From Theobroma cacao (lineage: Eukaryota > Streptophyta > Magnoliopsida > Malvales > Malvaceae), in NCBI RefSeq assembly GCF_000208745.1, contig NC_030851.1, forward strand, positions 23,562,009 to 23,626,008: a stretch of 64,000 nt of DNA, in the 5' to 3' direction. This document shows positions 46,446-59,176 of the stretch, one piece after another. The stretch's first letter is position 1. Each line of letters begins with the position of its first letter. The translations under genes and the position numbers were made by a program. The notes under the pieces are model-generated. The model searched no databases. It saw only the letters and a list, made by a program, of their open reading frames with translations, and was not told where the DNA came from.

Positions 46446-46650
46446 ATTAATGGTACATTCAAGGGCAATTTTACAAGTCAGCGAAGACAGATAAAATGGA
46501 AGAAATTATAAGAAAAATTACCTGGGAAGCCAAACAACTATTTGTGATCAACGTCCATCCACAACCTCTTCAGATAGTTTTGGGGGCCTCTTCATTATTA
46601 TAGGAGCTACTTCAATGTTTGTCACTCTTGATTTTTATGTCCAAATTCCC
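46446..46650 (+). pseudogene. Fragment of a second GLR gene (last exon)
   Basis: The sequence resembles exon 5 of the upstream GLR from SRAILKVRED to the M4 region. Visible pieces are TTCAAGGGCAATTTTACAAG (46458-46477; compare 45599-45619) and the block coding SFGGLFIIIGA (about 46576-46610; compare SFGGLFIITGI). A stop follows SEDR and the rest of the exon is scrambled. It points to a former tandem GLR copy, of which only this tail remains. Confidence 0.78.
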
Positions 46651-46659
46651 TTATTTCCA

Positions 46660-48399
46660 CTGTTCTGCTTTAGACAACAACCATCTGTTAGACTTTTCCA
46701 AACAATTAAAATGTACATTTACATTATTTATTTATTTTATCTTTTACCAATAAGGTAATATTATAATTCGTAAAATGATTTAATAAAATATTATATGTGG
46801 ACTTTATAGTTAAGTTTATATAAGAAAACTTAAATCCTATGATAGGTAAGATTTAGAATTCACCAGCCGAAGGTAAGGATAAGTCCTTTCCTGTCTAGAA
46901 AACATTAAAAAACTTACTCATTGGAGAGTTATAAATTGACAAGGAGTAAGATCCTAGTGCATTAAATTGCAACAGGTAACTTATGTTGTCTTGTTTCCAC
47001 TATCATATCATAGAATAATAATCAGTTACATTTTGTGTGTTCTAAGTTTCTATAATAGTAAATCCTGTATTAAATATAATTAATTATATATAAAGTTTTA
47101 AGAATTGGTATTCGAGCAATTATAGTTAAGATTTAAGATCCTAAAGAATTATATATTGATTACATAAATCATAATTGCATTTAAGGTCTTATGTGGTTTT
47201 AAATTTCACTAGCTTTTCAAGCCTACCCTCATTTGGAATTATCTTGCCCGGTATAATACTTTAAAAAGCTTTTGAATTATTCAGACAAATTCAAATAAGC
47301 TCTTATTCTTTTGTTGCGTTTAATCAATTTTTTATAATTTTATTTTAAGTCAAATAAACCATCGTAAATAATGGTTGACTAACTATTGTTGGTTAAGATG
47401 ACATTTGTCATTCTATGCTAAATGACGATGATATGGCATGATAACCTATTATAATAGATGATGATATAGCTTGCCCGTGTGGCATGATGACATAATCATG
47501 TGATATTTTTACTTCTAGGTCAACGCCAAGTGAGTATAAAATGATATGTGGCATTTTGTCTAACGACAGTTAATCAACTTTTAGTCATAAGAACCTATTT
47601 TTTTTCTCAGTCATAACTATCTATTTAATCTAAAATAAATGTACAAGGGTTTGATTAAATACAATAGAATAATAAGGGCTTATTGAATTTTCTTAAATAG
47701 TTCATGGGCTTTTTCAAGTATTATGCCTTTTTTCCTGATAAATTGTCCATATATGTTTTTTATGATTTTAAGTTTTTTCACATAAAATTACAATAAAAAC
47801 CTATATAAATTAATACCCTTGGAACCATGAAAATTTATTAATTAATCGAGATACTATTTAATCCATAAATTAATAATTTATACATTAATTAATAAAAAAT
47901 TAATTTATCAAGGTATTTTTTATTTTTTTCCAGAACATTGGACTTAACACATGTGTTATATATTGTGATTATACGAATATTACCTAATTACTGAATTACG
48001 AATTATCATTACTCATGACAAGCAAATTATTGAGAATGTCATGGGAAATGACAAAGAGAAAAAAGTTGAAGACAATAGTTCTGTACTAGATCCTGTCTTG
48101 CACAAAAATGCATTCAAAGCAATAATCATATTGCATAATTTTCTCTTGCAATATGAAAACATTACACTAAGCCTTCTTAATGCACTAAGAAAGTTAGAGA
48201 TGATGTTTAAAGAGACATTAATTTCAAGAAGAAACAAGTAATATTTGAGTCATATTTTACAAAGGCCTCCTAATTGAGTCATGTATATATATAATTTTGA
48301 TGTATAAGAAGATTATTAAATTATATATCAAGTGTTACCTATGTATTAAATTAAAAAATATATTATCTTATAAATTTAGCGAAGTAATTAATTTACCAT
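46660..48399. other. Intergenic AT-rich sequence with one small unassigned ORF
   Basis: No known domain is recognised. A 66-codon frame at 48041-48241 (MGNDKEKKVEDNSSVL...) is open and can be extended upstream without a stop. It has a helical, charged composition and could be the last exon fragment of an old gene or transposon, but I do not recognise it. Confidence 0.4.
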
Positions 48400-50151
48400 G
48401 TTGATACCAAGTCGGAACCGGTAAAGTTAGAAATGGGTATTCAATGTATTCCAAATTTATTAAGGGTTTTGGAGAATATTGATAATTAAACATCGTTTTT
48501 AGATGCTATTGGAGTAATTTGAGTTTATTGAAGAAGCTGAGCTTTCGACGAAAGGTGCTAAGAGAAAAAAACACGCTTGAAGAGGTTGGTAGATACAACA
48601 TTTTTAATTATTTTGATATAATTAAGCATGCCTATTCTACAACCTCGCATTAAAACGTATTTTAATAGATTTTGCAATGTGAACGTTTGGTTTTAAGCTT
48701 GTTTATGAAATCTAAGTATATTATGTAAATATGTTATTATGTATATAGTTTTGAACATAAGGAACAAGCTTTTCAAATGTTTGATACTTCAAAATTGATA
48801 TTTGTTTATGATTGGTTGGTTAATTAACTATTTGGAAATTTGGAATGGAAAATGATTAGTTTTGCATAGACACTAGCTTCGGGTCAATTTGTCTTTGAGA
48901 CTGATGACTTTGATTTAGCCTATGTTTTAAGCTTTGATTATTGATGATTGAATTCATCCTTTGTTTTAGAGATGGACTTGAATACTTTGACTTTGTTTTG
49001 TTTGGAACATTTAATCTTAGATGGTGAATGGGTCCACCTTTTCATCAGGAAACGAACATTTGAATATTTGGAAATATAAAACAACATGTTTTAATGGAGC
49101 CTACTTGAGTTATGGACTTGTAGCTAGTGACAGTAGCCACTAACCATTGTGCACAATGCTTAACTTTGATTGGGTAGTTAACAAACTGCTACCCCCTTTG
49201 ATTTAGTTTCGTTTGGTAGTTGATACGATCCTACCTCCTTTGATACATGGTTGATGATTATCATGTATCCGACCACTTTGATACTACGGCACACTTTGAT
49301 TTAATTGTCTATGCTATCTTGGGCTCCATAATCTATTTGAAATTATATTTGACACTATGGACTTAGGATTTGATATTTGTATTGAGTTTGGACTTCGGAA
49401 TTAATATTGTTTCGACTTGAGAATTTAGACTAACATTTATTTAGACTTTGGTCTTTGGATTTAACATGGTTTCGACCTAGGTGCATAGGGTTGATATTTG
49501 TTTCAATTTTGGCATTAGGAATTGGTATATGTCTTAATCTGATCTTTGGATTGGGTAATTGCCCTAACTTTGGTGTTTAGACTTGATTTACTCCATGTAA
49601 TACAAATTATATTATTTTTGAAATCCATTCATTTTCTTCAAGGATTTTCTAGAAATAACAACATTATTTCATTTTCTTTAAAACTAAATCTTTGTTTTCC
49701 TCGACATCTTTTACAAAAGCTTTAAAGCTCGATATTTATAAATTGTTTTCTTGGAAATACTTGAACATTTTACAAACCATGATTCTTATTTCAAAGGTTT
49801 AAGAATGGGTTTTCAATAAAACTTTATAAAATCATTTTAAATAAGTTTGTATTCATTGAGACAATGAGTTGAGATTTCATGGATAATTGATCATACTTGA
49901 TATATAACTCATACCTTGGGATGTTTTATTTTTTGCTTGAAGATTAAATTCCCAAACTATATGGACATTTGTTATGGTTAAAAGGAAAACTTTGATATTG
50001 TTTGAAATGGACTACTTGCATTATTTTTAAAAAACGTCTTTGATAAACACTCTGTTGTTTAGCTTGTTCCCCCTCTTCGTATTTGCTCACGGAGTTATTT
50101 ATAACTCACACATGTAAGATGCATTTATTTTTGTAGATCAATAGTTATTTG
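48400..50151 (+). mobile_element. Probable left part of a degraded gypsy LTR region
   Basis: This sequence is continuous with 55374 onward once solo LTR D2 is removed, and that continuation ends at 57516 in an LTR-type CA followed by a PBS. Non-coding. Between about 49340 and 49580 a loose repeat of a 35-45-bp unit (GGACTT...TTTGGATTTAACATGGTTTC-type) is visible. The exact LTR start is not defined; TGTTGATACCAAG near 48399 is a candidate. Confidence 0.4.
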
Positions 50152-50989
50152 TGTCACGACCCAAATTTCGGGTCATGACCAGCCCATGGGCCCAATGGAC
50201 GTAGTCCACTAAGCCCAAGCAAGCCTATTAATCTAACGTGTTCATCATTCCATCATAAACTGCTAAGTCATTTTTCAAAACTTAGAATCAAAATACTACT
50301 ACACATTGCCATCTTATACTGGCATAACAAACAAACGTATTTACATTGTCTACAACATGTATCTTAACAATTTACATTAGGTTCGTCTATACACAACAAA
50401 ATAATACTCGACTTCCAGCGGAGGGACTCGGACGAATGTACAGCTACTAAATGCCGAGACACCTACCAAAAGATGGATACAAGTCTACAAAGACACCTCG
50501 TCTTAATTACCGACTGCCTCGTGATATGAAAACATGAAGTTGAAAACGGTGAGTATAAACTTAGTAGGTGAACAAGAAAGGGAACAAGCATACTGTAAGG
50601 AATGCTTAACGAAATCATGTTGCATTCTTTTTCAAAACAATGCAATTTATTTTTGACCTTATTAAACCCCTCATGTAAACCCCACATAAGAAAAATCACT
50701 TATTTGAAAAAAATCCATGCTCATCAAAGGATTTGAAGAGTGAAAACTTTAATAGCATTCATGCGTATCAAGTCAATAAACGACGGGTCCTCACTGCAAC
50801 GAAATGGCATTCTTGCTGGAGTGACACTTGATTTAAATTATCATCTAACCGAGGGTTTCTCACCAAACCTCCTCATATTAAGCTTAATTCATTTATTCCT
50901 TAATGTTGAAAATCCATGCTCAAATATGGTAGCAAAGAAATGGAAAATAGGGCAACAATTAATCAAAATAAGGTGAAAAATAGAAGGTT

Positions 50990-51165
50990 TCTCGCTGCAG
51001 CGAGATTTTAGTCATAAAACAGAAAGTTTTTCGTTGTAGCGAGAATGAATCTCGTTGCAGTGAGAAGCTACTGTACCTTCCTCATTGCAGCGAAAATGGA
51101 TTCTTACTGCAGCGAGTTTCCAACCAGCCTACCCTTTCAAAACTCGAGAGTTTCTCGCTGCAGGG
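50990..51165. repeat. Cluster of TCTCGCTGCAGCGAGA-like palindromes in LTR D2
   Basis: The copy at 50990-51005 is a perfect 16-bp palindrome. Five more variants follow near 51030, 51049, 51079, 51102 and 51146. Confidence 0.85.
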
Positions 51166-51380
51166 AGAATCAGAACATCAAGAAAAAGGTTTCCTTTTCC
51201 CTTAAAACAAAGCCATCCTGCTCAATAACAAAAGCAACATGTAACACATGCAAACTCCCAAATTTCAACTGATCAAATGCTCACATTTTTGCATTACAAC
51301 CATATACCATATATGTATATATATAGATATCAATCATCAAATACACCTTCCCATCATCATCATCTCATATGCAACGGCTT

Positions 51381-51486
51381 ATGTGCACTCCCACTCGCAC
51401 ATAGCCAGGTCAGCAACGACTTATGTGCACTCCTATTCGCACATAGCCGGGTCAGCAACGGCTTATGTGCACTCCTACTCGAACAT
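51381..51486. repeat. 42-bp tandem array of small hairpins in LTR D2
   Basis: Units start at 51381, 51423 and 51465 (42-bp period). Stems pair ATGTGC with GCACAT (51381-51386 with 51397-51402; 51423-51428 with 51439-51444); the third has one mismatch (GAACAT). Loops are about 10 nt (ACTCCTATTC type). Confidence 0.88.
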
Positions 51487-52049
51487 AGCCGGGTCCACAT
51501 CAACATGCAAATAAGCACCCAATGCATATAATGCATATTATCATATTTTGATAACACATAGCACATTGTATAGCACATTTCCACAATATAAAATCACTTC
51601 ACCAAAGGCTTGTTCCCAAAGCACATTTTCAAAGTCAAGTTAGATAAAATCATTCACATCCCCCAAAACAAGTTTGAAATGCAAGTCCACTCACCGATTT
51701 ATTGTTAAGCCTTTAGCTGACTCTATTTCCCCTAATGATCCAATTGGAAGGATGGGACTTTATTAGAACCTAGGATCACATTAGCATAAGCAATAGGTCA
51801 ATTCACACACTATGAATCCTAAAAGCTATCTCTTAGCTAGTTGTCAATTGCCACATTAAATGGCTATCTATGTTCACTATCTTAATCACTAAAAAGTGAA
51901 TGAACATCCTCAACAATAAAACAACTCATAATCTAAATTAATAGCCATTATCCACAGCTAAAAACCAAGCTTAGTTCATCACTTACCCTAGGGCTCCTTT
52001 GTAGTCAAATCTTCCAATAGCTTCCAAATCAATGGGATAATTCTCTCTT

Positions 52050-54711
52050 TGTCACGACCCGGAACCTCCCTCGGGCCCATGACAACCGCCGTGACGTCCC
52101 GATTGACACTCATTGCCCGAAATGCCAATCGAAACCCCGCAAGGCTTACATATCAGTTTCTTGCCTTTTCTGTGAGCAATCGTTTTTAAACATTCCGTTT
52201 TAAACAATTACCAGTCGTTTCAGGCTCAAGTAAATCAAAAGACAAAAATATAGCATTTTTATATAAAATAATATTTATAGAAAGACGTGTAAGTAAAATA
52301 AATTCACACATACAATAATTTACAAAGTTATAATGTACAATAATAATTACAATGACAAGTGGCCCATGAATACACCAAGTGTTGGTGATAGTAACCTACT
52401 GTCTGTATGATAGAGGGGTCAACTGGAATCTTCGACAAAATCGATATCTACAAGCTACCACTGGCCTGAAATATTTGAAAAGGAGGTGGGTGGGATTTTA
52501 CAATCCCAATGAGTAAACAGACATTATCATAAATATCTAAAGGCGAGTAAAATGGAGGCAAGTTTAAACAACAAATTACAAACCATTTCATAAGGTTTTC
52601 AATTTCTTTCTTAAACCATAAAACATTTGTAATTTACCAAAACAGTTGTCAAGGCTTATAACCTTTATTAAAAACATGGCTCAAGCCAAAATCTAGTCCT
52701 CGGGATACCTTGGCCGATGCATTTAACCGAGTCCGCCAAGGTTGTTAAGATATTTACATGTTAAACACATTCTAGTTTTGAAAACAAGCCGTTCCTTGGT
52801 GTTGGCCGAGTTACACATTCACCTGGGGGTTCGATGTGAAGTGAACTCTAACACAACCCTGGGAGTTACCCTCGTCGCCTCTACAACCAGAGTAAGTATA
52901 AAATCAGGTTTATTGTGCCCCTCTAATAGGCAATCCACTAAAACCCGTCACTGCAGTGACTAAACCCACCAATTTTAATAAAATTTTGACAATATAACGT
53001 GACTTTTATTTATTTATCCAGCCTGCATAGTAAAAGACAGCTTACATTCTATTCCCAATGCAATTATAAAATATAGCCACATATACTCATATATCATAAG
53101 CCATTCATAAGAAAATAAATTTTTCAAGACAATTGGTAGCCTCCAATTACTCAATTTCATAATCAACACAATATATTTTTATTTATCACATTTATTTCTA
53201 AAACATCAAAAATCCCGTTTTAATCTCATTTTCGTTGCATAAAATACATAAAGAGCATTTAAAAATAAACTCTAGATAATTTACAATAATAATAGGTTTA
53301 CTCACCGTTTGTACAGATGAAATGCTTCCTAGGTGCCCCGATCATGGTTGGTCGGGTACGACTTCCTTGCCTTTACCGGAAGGCTCTCCTCCTAGACACA
53401 TTGCAAAATTTACCCAATTCACCACATTGATGCTAAATCACTATATAATTGACTTAAATCCTATACTAATGCATGGTATGAAATGCAATAGCCTAAAACG
53501 GCTTAAACGCGATATTAACCTTCTAAAATCACCAAAATCAGTTCACTTACCTCCTTGGAAAATTCGGCCAAAAATGGGACATTAACTCAGTAAATTTTCT
53601 ACTTTGTTTTTCTATCACATTTAACCATTTTTCATCATTTTCTCTTCATTTCTCTTAGAATAAAAATCAGATCATCATCATTGTACCTCATTGCAGATTC
53701 GGCCAAGGGTGGGTATTGTGAAAATTTAATGCTTTCTTGCCCAATTTAATTTCTAAACGCATTTAACTAACTAAAACTATCAATTTAACTAAAAATCAAA
53801 ACCTAAAAATTTACAATTTTCTCCCCCCCTTTTGAAATTCGGCCAGCCCTTGATGTCACTTTTAGATCTCTCTCCTCAAGCATGCTAAATGGAAACAAAG
53901 GCATAAGAAAGGTAGAAATTAAGCTAAAGTCGAAAAATCTTACCGGTTAGACGCGTAAACGGGCGAAAAACGCGAATTCCCCTTTGAATTTTCTTGTTTC
54001 TCTTTGGATTTTCTTTTTTTCTTCCTTTCCTCTCTATTTTCTCTCTTGTTCTCCCTTATGGCTGGCCATCACTTAAAATGGGGTTTAAATGGGCTGACTT
54101 ATCATTAAAATAATATTAAATAATTAAAAAGTGCCATGTGTAACTTTCTCATTGGCCCATTTTTAAAATTTCATCCATTTGTTTCCAAATTTTCCCCATA
54201 CACTTCTCCCACATATCCATAGCTTAGATAAAATTCTCAGACTTATCCAAAGTCTTGGTGGAGTAATTTTTGAAATTTACACTTTTACCCCCGTAAAAGT
54301 TAAAAATTACATTTTTGCCCAAAAAACTGAAAAATTACCCATAGACATATTTTTCATCCCTTTTACTCATACCATTTCTCAATTTGTCAAATTTGATCTA
54401 AATTCTCTCAAAATCTCAAATTTTGTTCGCAAGTGGCAAAATTACAGTTTTGCCCCTAAACATCAAAATTTTTAATTTTTTCCCAAATGAACCCTTGAAC
54501 TCCAAACAATCATTTTTAGTCATTCCTGGACTGTAAAATATTAAATTTCATCCTACGATTCCTATTTGAACTAGTTCAAGGTTAAATCAACTCAAGTGTA
54601 CCGTTAGGTACAATACCGAGTTTCGTCTATTCTTAGAGACTTTCCTAGAGTAATAACATGCTACTCAGTGCATGTATGTCATGATATGTGTTTATAGGGT
54701 CAGGTTTTACA
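52050..54711 (-). mobile_element. Solo LTR F of the gypsy C family, inserted in LTR D2
   Basis: The ends are TGTCACGACC (52050) and GGTTTTACA (54711), the reverse complement of the gypsy C LTR termini. A perfect target duplication CTCTT lies at 52045-52049 and 54712-54716. The 2,662 bp are ungapped and match both C LTRs in reverse orientation, including the stretches hidden by N in those copies. No internal region, so it is a solo LTR left by LTR-LTR recombination. Confidence 0.94.
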
Positions 54712-55373
54712 CTCTTTCTCTCTCTAAAACGCCTAGCTAGTTAGAGAAAGTACAGAAATAAGATTTATCAAGGGTTTTGAAGTGAGAGATTGAAAGAATA
54801 CAAGGGTTCTAGTCAAAAAGGCTCAAAAGTATGAAAACTAGAGATAGAGAGAGAAAATCATGCAAGCTCCATATCAAGCTTCCATGGAGGTTGGAAGCAA
54901 CGTGAAAGAGAACAAGAAGAAGAAGACAAGCTGTTGGAAAATGGGAGAAAAAGCTACTGGAAACAAGATATTTATAGCTCAAATTTATCCATTCCCTAAA
55001 AATTACCAAATTGCCCCTCCACTAATTAACTTACTCTCCTCTAATCTCTTATGCAATCTTTTTGTTCTTTTGACACTAGGACAAGGTCCATAATGGTCTA
55101 GACATACTCGGGTTCATGAAAACTTAAAATTTTAACATGAGGTGAAAAATGACCATTTTGCCCTTACCGTGAAAATCATCAAAATTTTGGTTTCCTTTCC
55201 ATTTTACCCCTAATTTCACCATCCATTTATGCCTTAGGCCTACTTAGACCATAATATTGTTTAAAAATCATACTTTTATGGGCTTACTAAAGAAATGACG
55301 AAATTACCCCTGATCAGGGATATCGCGTATACTTCCCTTTACGACTCTATAAAGGTCAAGGTCTCACAATTTG

Positions 55374-57516
55374 GCTCGTTGTCCCTTGGGAAGAGCCAAT
55401 ATAACAGTCAGTCTTGGGTAGGTGAATATATGGCATCTGGTAAGCATCAGCCTTTTTGTTTCAGAGTCGTACTCCACTAGTCCAATTTGGTTTGATCATT
55501 TATATTTGATTGTCATGGGTAACATTTTGCTATGTCATGTATTAAATGGCATGAATTTTGAAATTTGCCACGGGATGGCTATACTTTGTAGCTACCATAG
55601 GATGGTGATAACTCTATGATATAGAGTTATTTGAGCTTAATTTTGATAATAATTTAGCTTAGTTCTTGTAATAATGCATAAAAATTAGTAAGTTTTATTT
55701 AATTATTTTAAATTAGTTAATTTAGGTGAGTCAATCTAATCTTAGTTAATTTTATGCTTAATTCAGTGTTAATATGGTTAAGATAGGTTGTTATTGATTT
55801 ATTTGTGCTTTTGTAGGTGTTTGATGAAAGAAGAATTTTAGTGAAAGAAGGAGAGCAATTTTGAGATGCAGACTTCCACTGCATATATTGCGGTATTTCT
55901 GCCATAACTTTCTCTACAAAGCTCTAAATGAAGCGATTCTTAGACCATTGGAAAGAAAAGAAAAAAAATTCTACTTTCATGTTTACCACTTTGCCCAGTT
56001 CGAACTAGAAGATGGTCAAAAATGTTGTTGAAGTTGACACACTGTATCAGTCCTAGAGTAATTACGATTTTTGTTAATTAATTGGGCAAGGCTGTGGCCC
56101 ACATAGTCGGATGAGGAAATCTCAGCTGAAATTGACTCCTTTCTTCACCCAGCTTGGCCTAACTTCAAAGCCTATAAAAACAACCTTTCGGAAGACTTTT
56201 AAAAGAGGAGAGGAGAAAACACCAAATTTACAACTGAGAGACAAGCCACAAAGTTATTGAAGCTAAGAAGAATTTGAAGGATTCAAGGAGATTTGGAGAT
56301 CAAGATACAATTCTTGGGTTTTTCTATCTTTTGGTTATTTTCTTATTTTTCTTAGTTTAATTTGAATGTTTAAACTTTATTCAATGATGATGTGTGACTT
56401 GATGGGGAACTAAGTNATACAATTCTTGGGTTTTTCTATCTTTTTGTTATTTTCTTATTTTTCTTAGTTTAATTTGAATGTTTAAACTTTATTCAATGAT
56501 GATGTGTGACTTGATGGGGAACTAAGTTTTTAATCTAAGATTTTGATTGAACTTAATATGTAGTCTGAATTATTTATCTCTCTTTTACTTATGTTTGATA
56601 GATTTAAGTTATTTATTTTATTTTGTTCTTAATGTTTCTGATTGACTAGCTACTAATTAGATTGAATTGGAAACCTAAGTTAAATCTTGATGAAGAAATT
56701 TAGGTAGACCTTGAATAGAATAACGTATGATCGAATGCACTTAGTTGATTAGGTGGTTTGATTTTCATATAGGGTAGACATACACCTATAAGCTATACGT
56801 AACCAAAATTAGAGCACAAACTTAATTAATCTTTCTTCAATTTAATTTGTATAGACATATAGTAAATTAATTAAAAAAGATATTTTTATGAGAAACTTGA
56901 CAGAGATTTGTAAATAATTTAGGACTCTAGGTTAGCAACTTAATTCATTAAATTGAGTTAAAAGAGAGAGACAATATTTAGATAAAGTATTGAAGGATAT
57001 CATAATTTTAGATCTAGTAATCACTAGAAGTAATTTTGCTGATATATTTTTTTTTTGGATAAAAGCTGATATATTAGTTTTAATTATTAGTTTATTAGTT
57101 TCAATTTTTCTTTTTAATTTTAATTATTTAGATAAAATTAAGGTGTGTTAATTTTAGTAGTTAACAGTAAGGATCAGTTCAATTCTCATTGGGATTGACA
57201 CTCTACTCATGTCTATATTATCTTTATGATACGTATACTTACGTGGGTAGAAAATTGAACAACAATAGCCTGTATATGTTACTTGATATGCATTACTTCT
57301 GCATTTTGCACACGTGAGTGTGCAGACTAATATGACATATTTCTATGTGATATAATATGTTCATGCATATTTGATATAAGGTTCAATGGTGATTGGTCCC
57401 ACAAGGTAATCCTAAGTAATTGATTTAGTTGTTCATTTTAGGCTTGTATGGGTTAAAGGGGTAACTCCCATCGATACCCTTATGCTGGTCATGGCCCCTA
57501 GGTTTGGGTCATGGCA
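55374..57516 (+). mobile_element. Right part of a degraded gypsy LTR region, with a second LTR-like block inside
   Basis: The end (about 57380-57516, finishing GGGTCATGGCA) looks like an LTR 3' edge because a PBS follows at 57521. A block at about 55620-57270 has a different character: a TATA-like CCTATAAAAACAACC at 56170 and an end region resembling other plant gypsy LTR ends. It may be another insertion, but I could not find its borders or a target duplication. Confidence 0.4.
56305..56527. other. 111-bp duplication around a single N
   Basis: Positions 56305-56415 and 56417-56527 are identical except for one base (TTTTGG versus TTTTTG), with only the N at 56416 between them. This is most likely an unmerged contig overlap rather than biology. 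Confidence 0.88.
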
Positions 57517-57520
57517 AAAT

Positions 57521-57532
57521 TGGTATCGGAGC
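57521..57532 (+). other. Probable primer-binding site of the degraded gypsy element
   Basis: TGGTATCGGAGC differs at one base from the initiator-Met site TGGTATCAGAGC and lies 4 bp after an LTR-like CA end at 57516. Confidence 0.7.
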
Positions 57533-59176
57533 ACTAGGTTTGTATAAGACCTAGGTATTTTTATTTTGAATCAATGGAGTTGTTGGGTCTTTATTTGAAT
57601 TTTTAGTTATGATTTATGAACCGTGGCACACTTCACAACTAGGAAACAACATAGATTCCCATGTTTTTTTATAAACCTACTTGTTGGTCCATTATCAATT
57701 AGGTTAAAAGTTCGCTCTTGTCTAGGTAAGGATGCTACCTAGAACTTGAGCTGTTATTGGAATAGGATGTTCCTAACGAGCTAATAATGAGATTTCGTAC
57801 TTTAAGTTTTAGAGACATTGATGGACGAGGTAGGGTTAGTAAGACTGTTGAATATAGGTGGCTAAGTAAGTGTAGGGATGTAGTTTCGCGGCTTTGGGAA
57901 TAACCTTTTAGTTAGGTATAGACACGTATGAGGTAAGCGCAAAATTTTGGAAAATTCATTACGCTGATGAGGTGCAAATCAACGCTATAGTAGAATCATT
58001 TCCTAACAACAAGTGAGTGGATGCTAGAGCCCACCTTGGTATGGATTAATGATATGTCCATGTATGAATATGATATCTACCTTATGCAAGTATGACACTT
58101 GGGATTAGAATGGAAATACATACATTATTTGGTACTACCATTAGACATGAATGGGTACTAGAAACTACATTAATGATTTTAAAACAATGCTTAATTATGA
58201 GGACACCTTTAGTATAAGGTTGCCATTGTTGAAGGGGAAAAGATTTTGATAATAACTTCATTATCGACCTCATACCCTTAGCATGTTTTGTTTACATGTC
58301 GTTGCATGTTTTTATACGAACCTTGATACGTTGGTTATGTATGCAAGTACATGTATATTTTGTTAAATAAAGTTTGAAACTTTGGAAAAGGTAATCTCAC
58401 GTTTGAAATATGGAATTAGATGATTATGTTTAAATTGGCTTATGAAATGGTTGGTGTAACTTGGGATTGTATACACAATCTAACAGGACTTATTCATGGA
58501 AGTTGAGTGATTACATGAAGGACAAATGGTCTTTTGATGTCGAATGGTAACTTTAAATGTTTTTCGTAAATCAATAAGATTGAATGGTTAATAAAGTACT
58601 GAAATATTTTGTTGGGCCTATAATACGATAGATACCTTGTGATCATGGAAAAGAATTTGATTTTTGAAGAACTTATGGAATTAGGTAGATTACTATTATT
58701 AGAATTTTGAATGCTAAATAGCGAATTGTATTAATAATAAATTTGTGACTCTTAGGTGAGGTATGAGCGAATAGCATTTGATTTGGAAATGATTTTGATT
58801 ATCCAGAAAATTTTAATTGGATTGAACCCCCATGGTTTAAATCACATGGATATGCTCTATCTCATGGATATAGATTAGACTTTGAGTCTGGAGTTGATCG
58901 TCGTATGAATGTTTTAAGAAAAAAAATTTTGAAAAGTTTTGAGGCTTATAAGCTGTGTGGATTGATTAAATGCCATATGAGCATTGAATTATGTAATGAA
59001 GGTAAATGAAATAGGAATCTTGGATATGACTTAGGCAATTCGTTATCATGCTGGAGTAGTATTTAGTAAAAATTTTAAGAGTTGCAAATTTATGGTGTAA
59101 CACCCTTGATTTGGATATGGCCTATCTGTGATGTTGGCCAAGTGATTTAATGAATAAATTTGAAGTTTGATGTATA
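57533..59176. other. Non-coding sequence downstream of the PBS
   Basis: Probably the decayed leader or internal sequence of the same gypsy element. I see no gag or pol motif on either strand. Confidence 0.45.

Larger units (their letters stand above)
50152..55368 (-). mobile_element. Solo LTR D2 (hairpin-array family), interrupted by solo LTR F
   Basis: The edges are TGTCACGACCC (50152) and GGTCTCACA (55368). A perfect target duplication ATTTG lies at 50147-50151 and 55369-55373. Removing LTR F and one CTCTT copy leaves about 2,550 bp, matching D1 (2,546 bp). No coding domain. This copy defines the true ends of the family because both termini and the duplication are intact. Confidence 0.9.

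Noticed and set aside
48041..48241. Small host gene
   Set aside because: It is only 66 codons, has no recognised domain and no clear exon context; kept as a note in the intergenic entry.
56305..56527. Biological tandem duplication of 111 bp
   Set aside because: A single N lies exactly between the copies and the same pattern occurs at two other places, so an assembly join is more likely.
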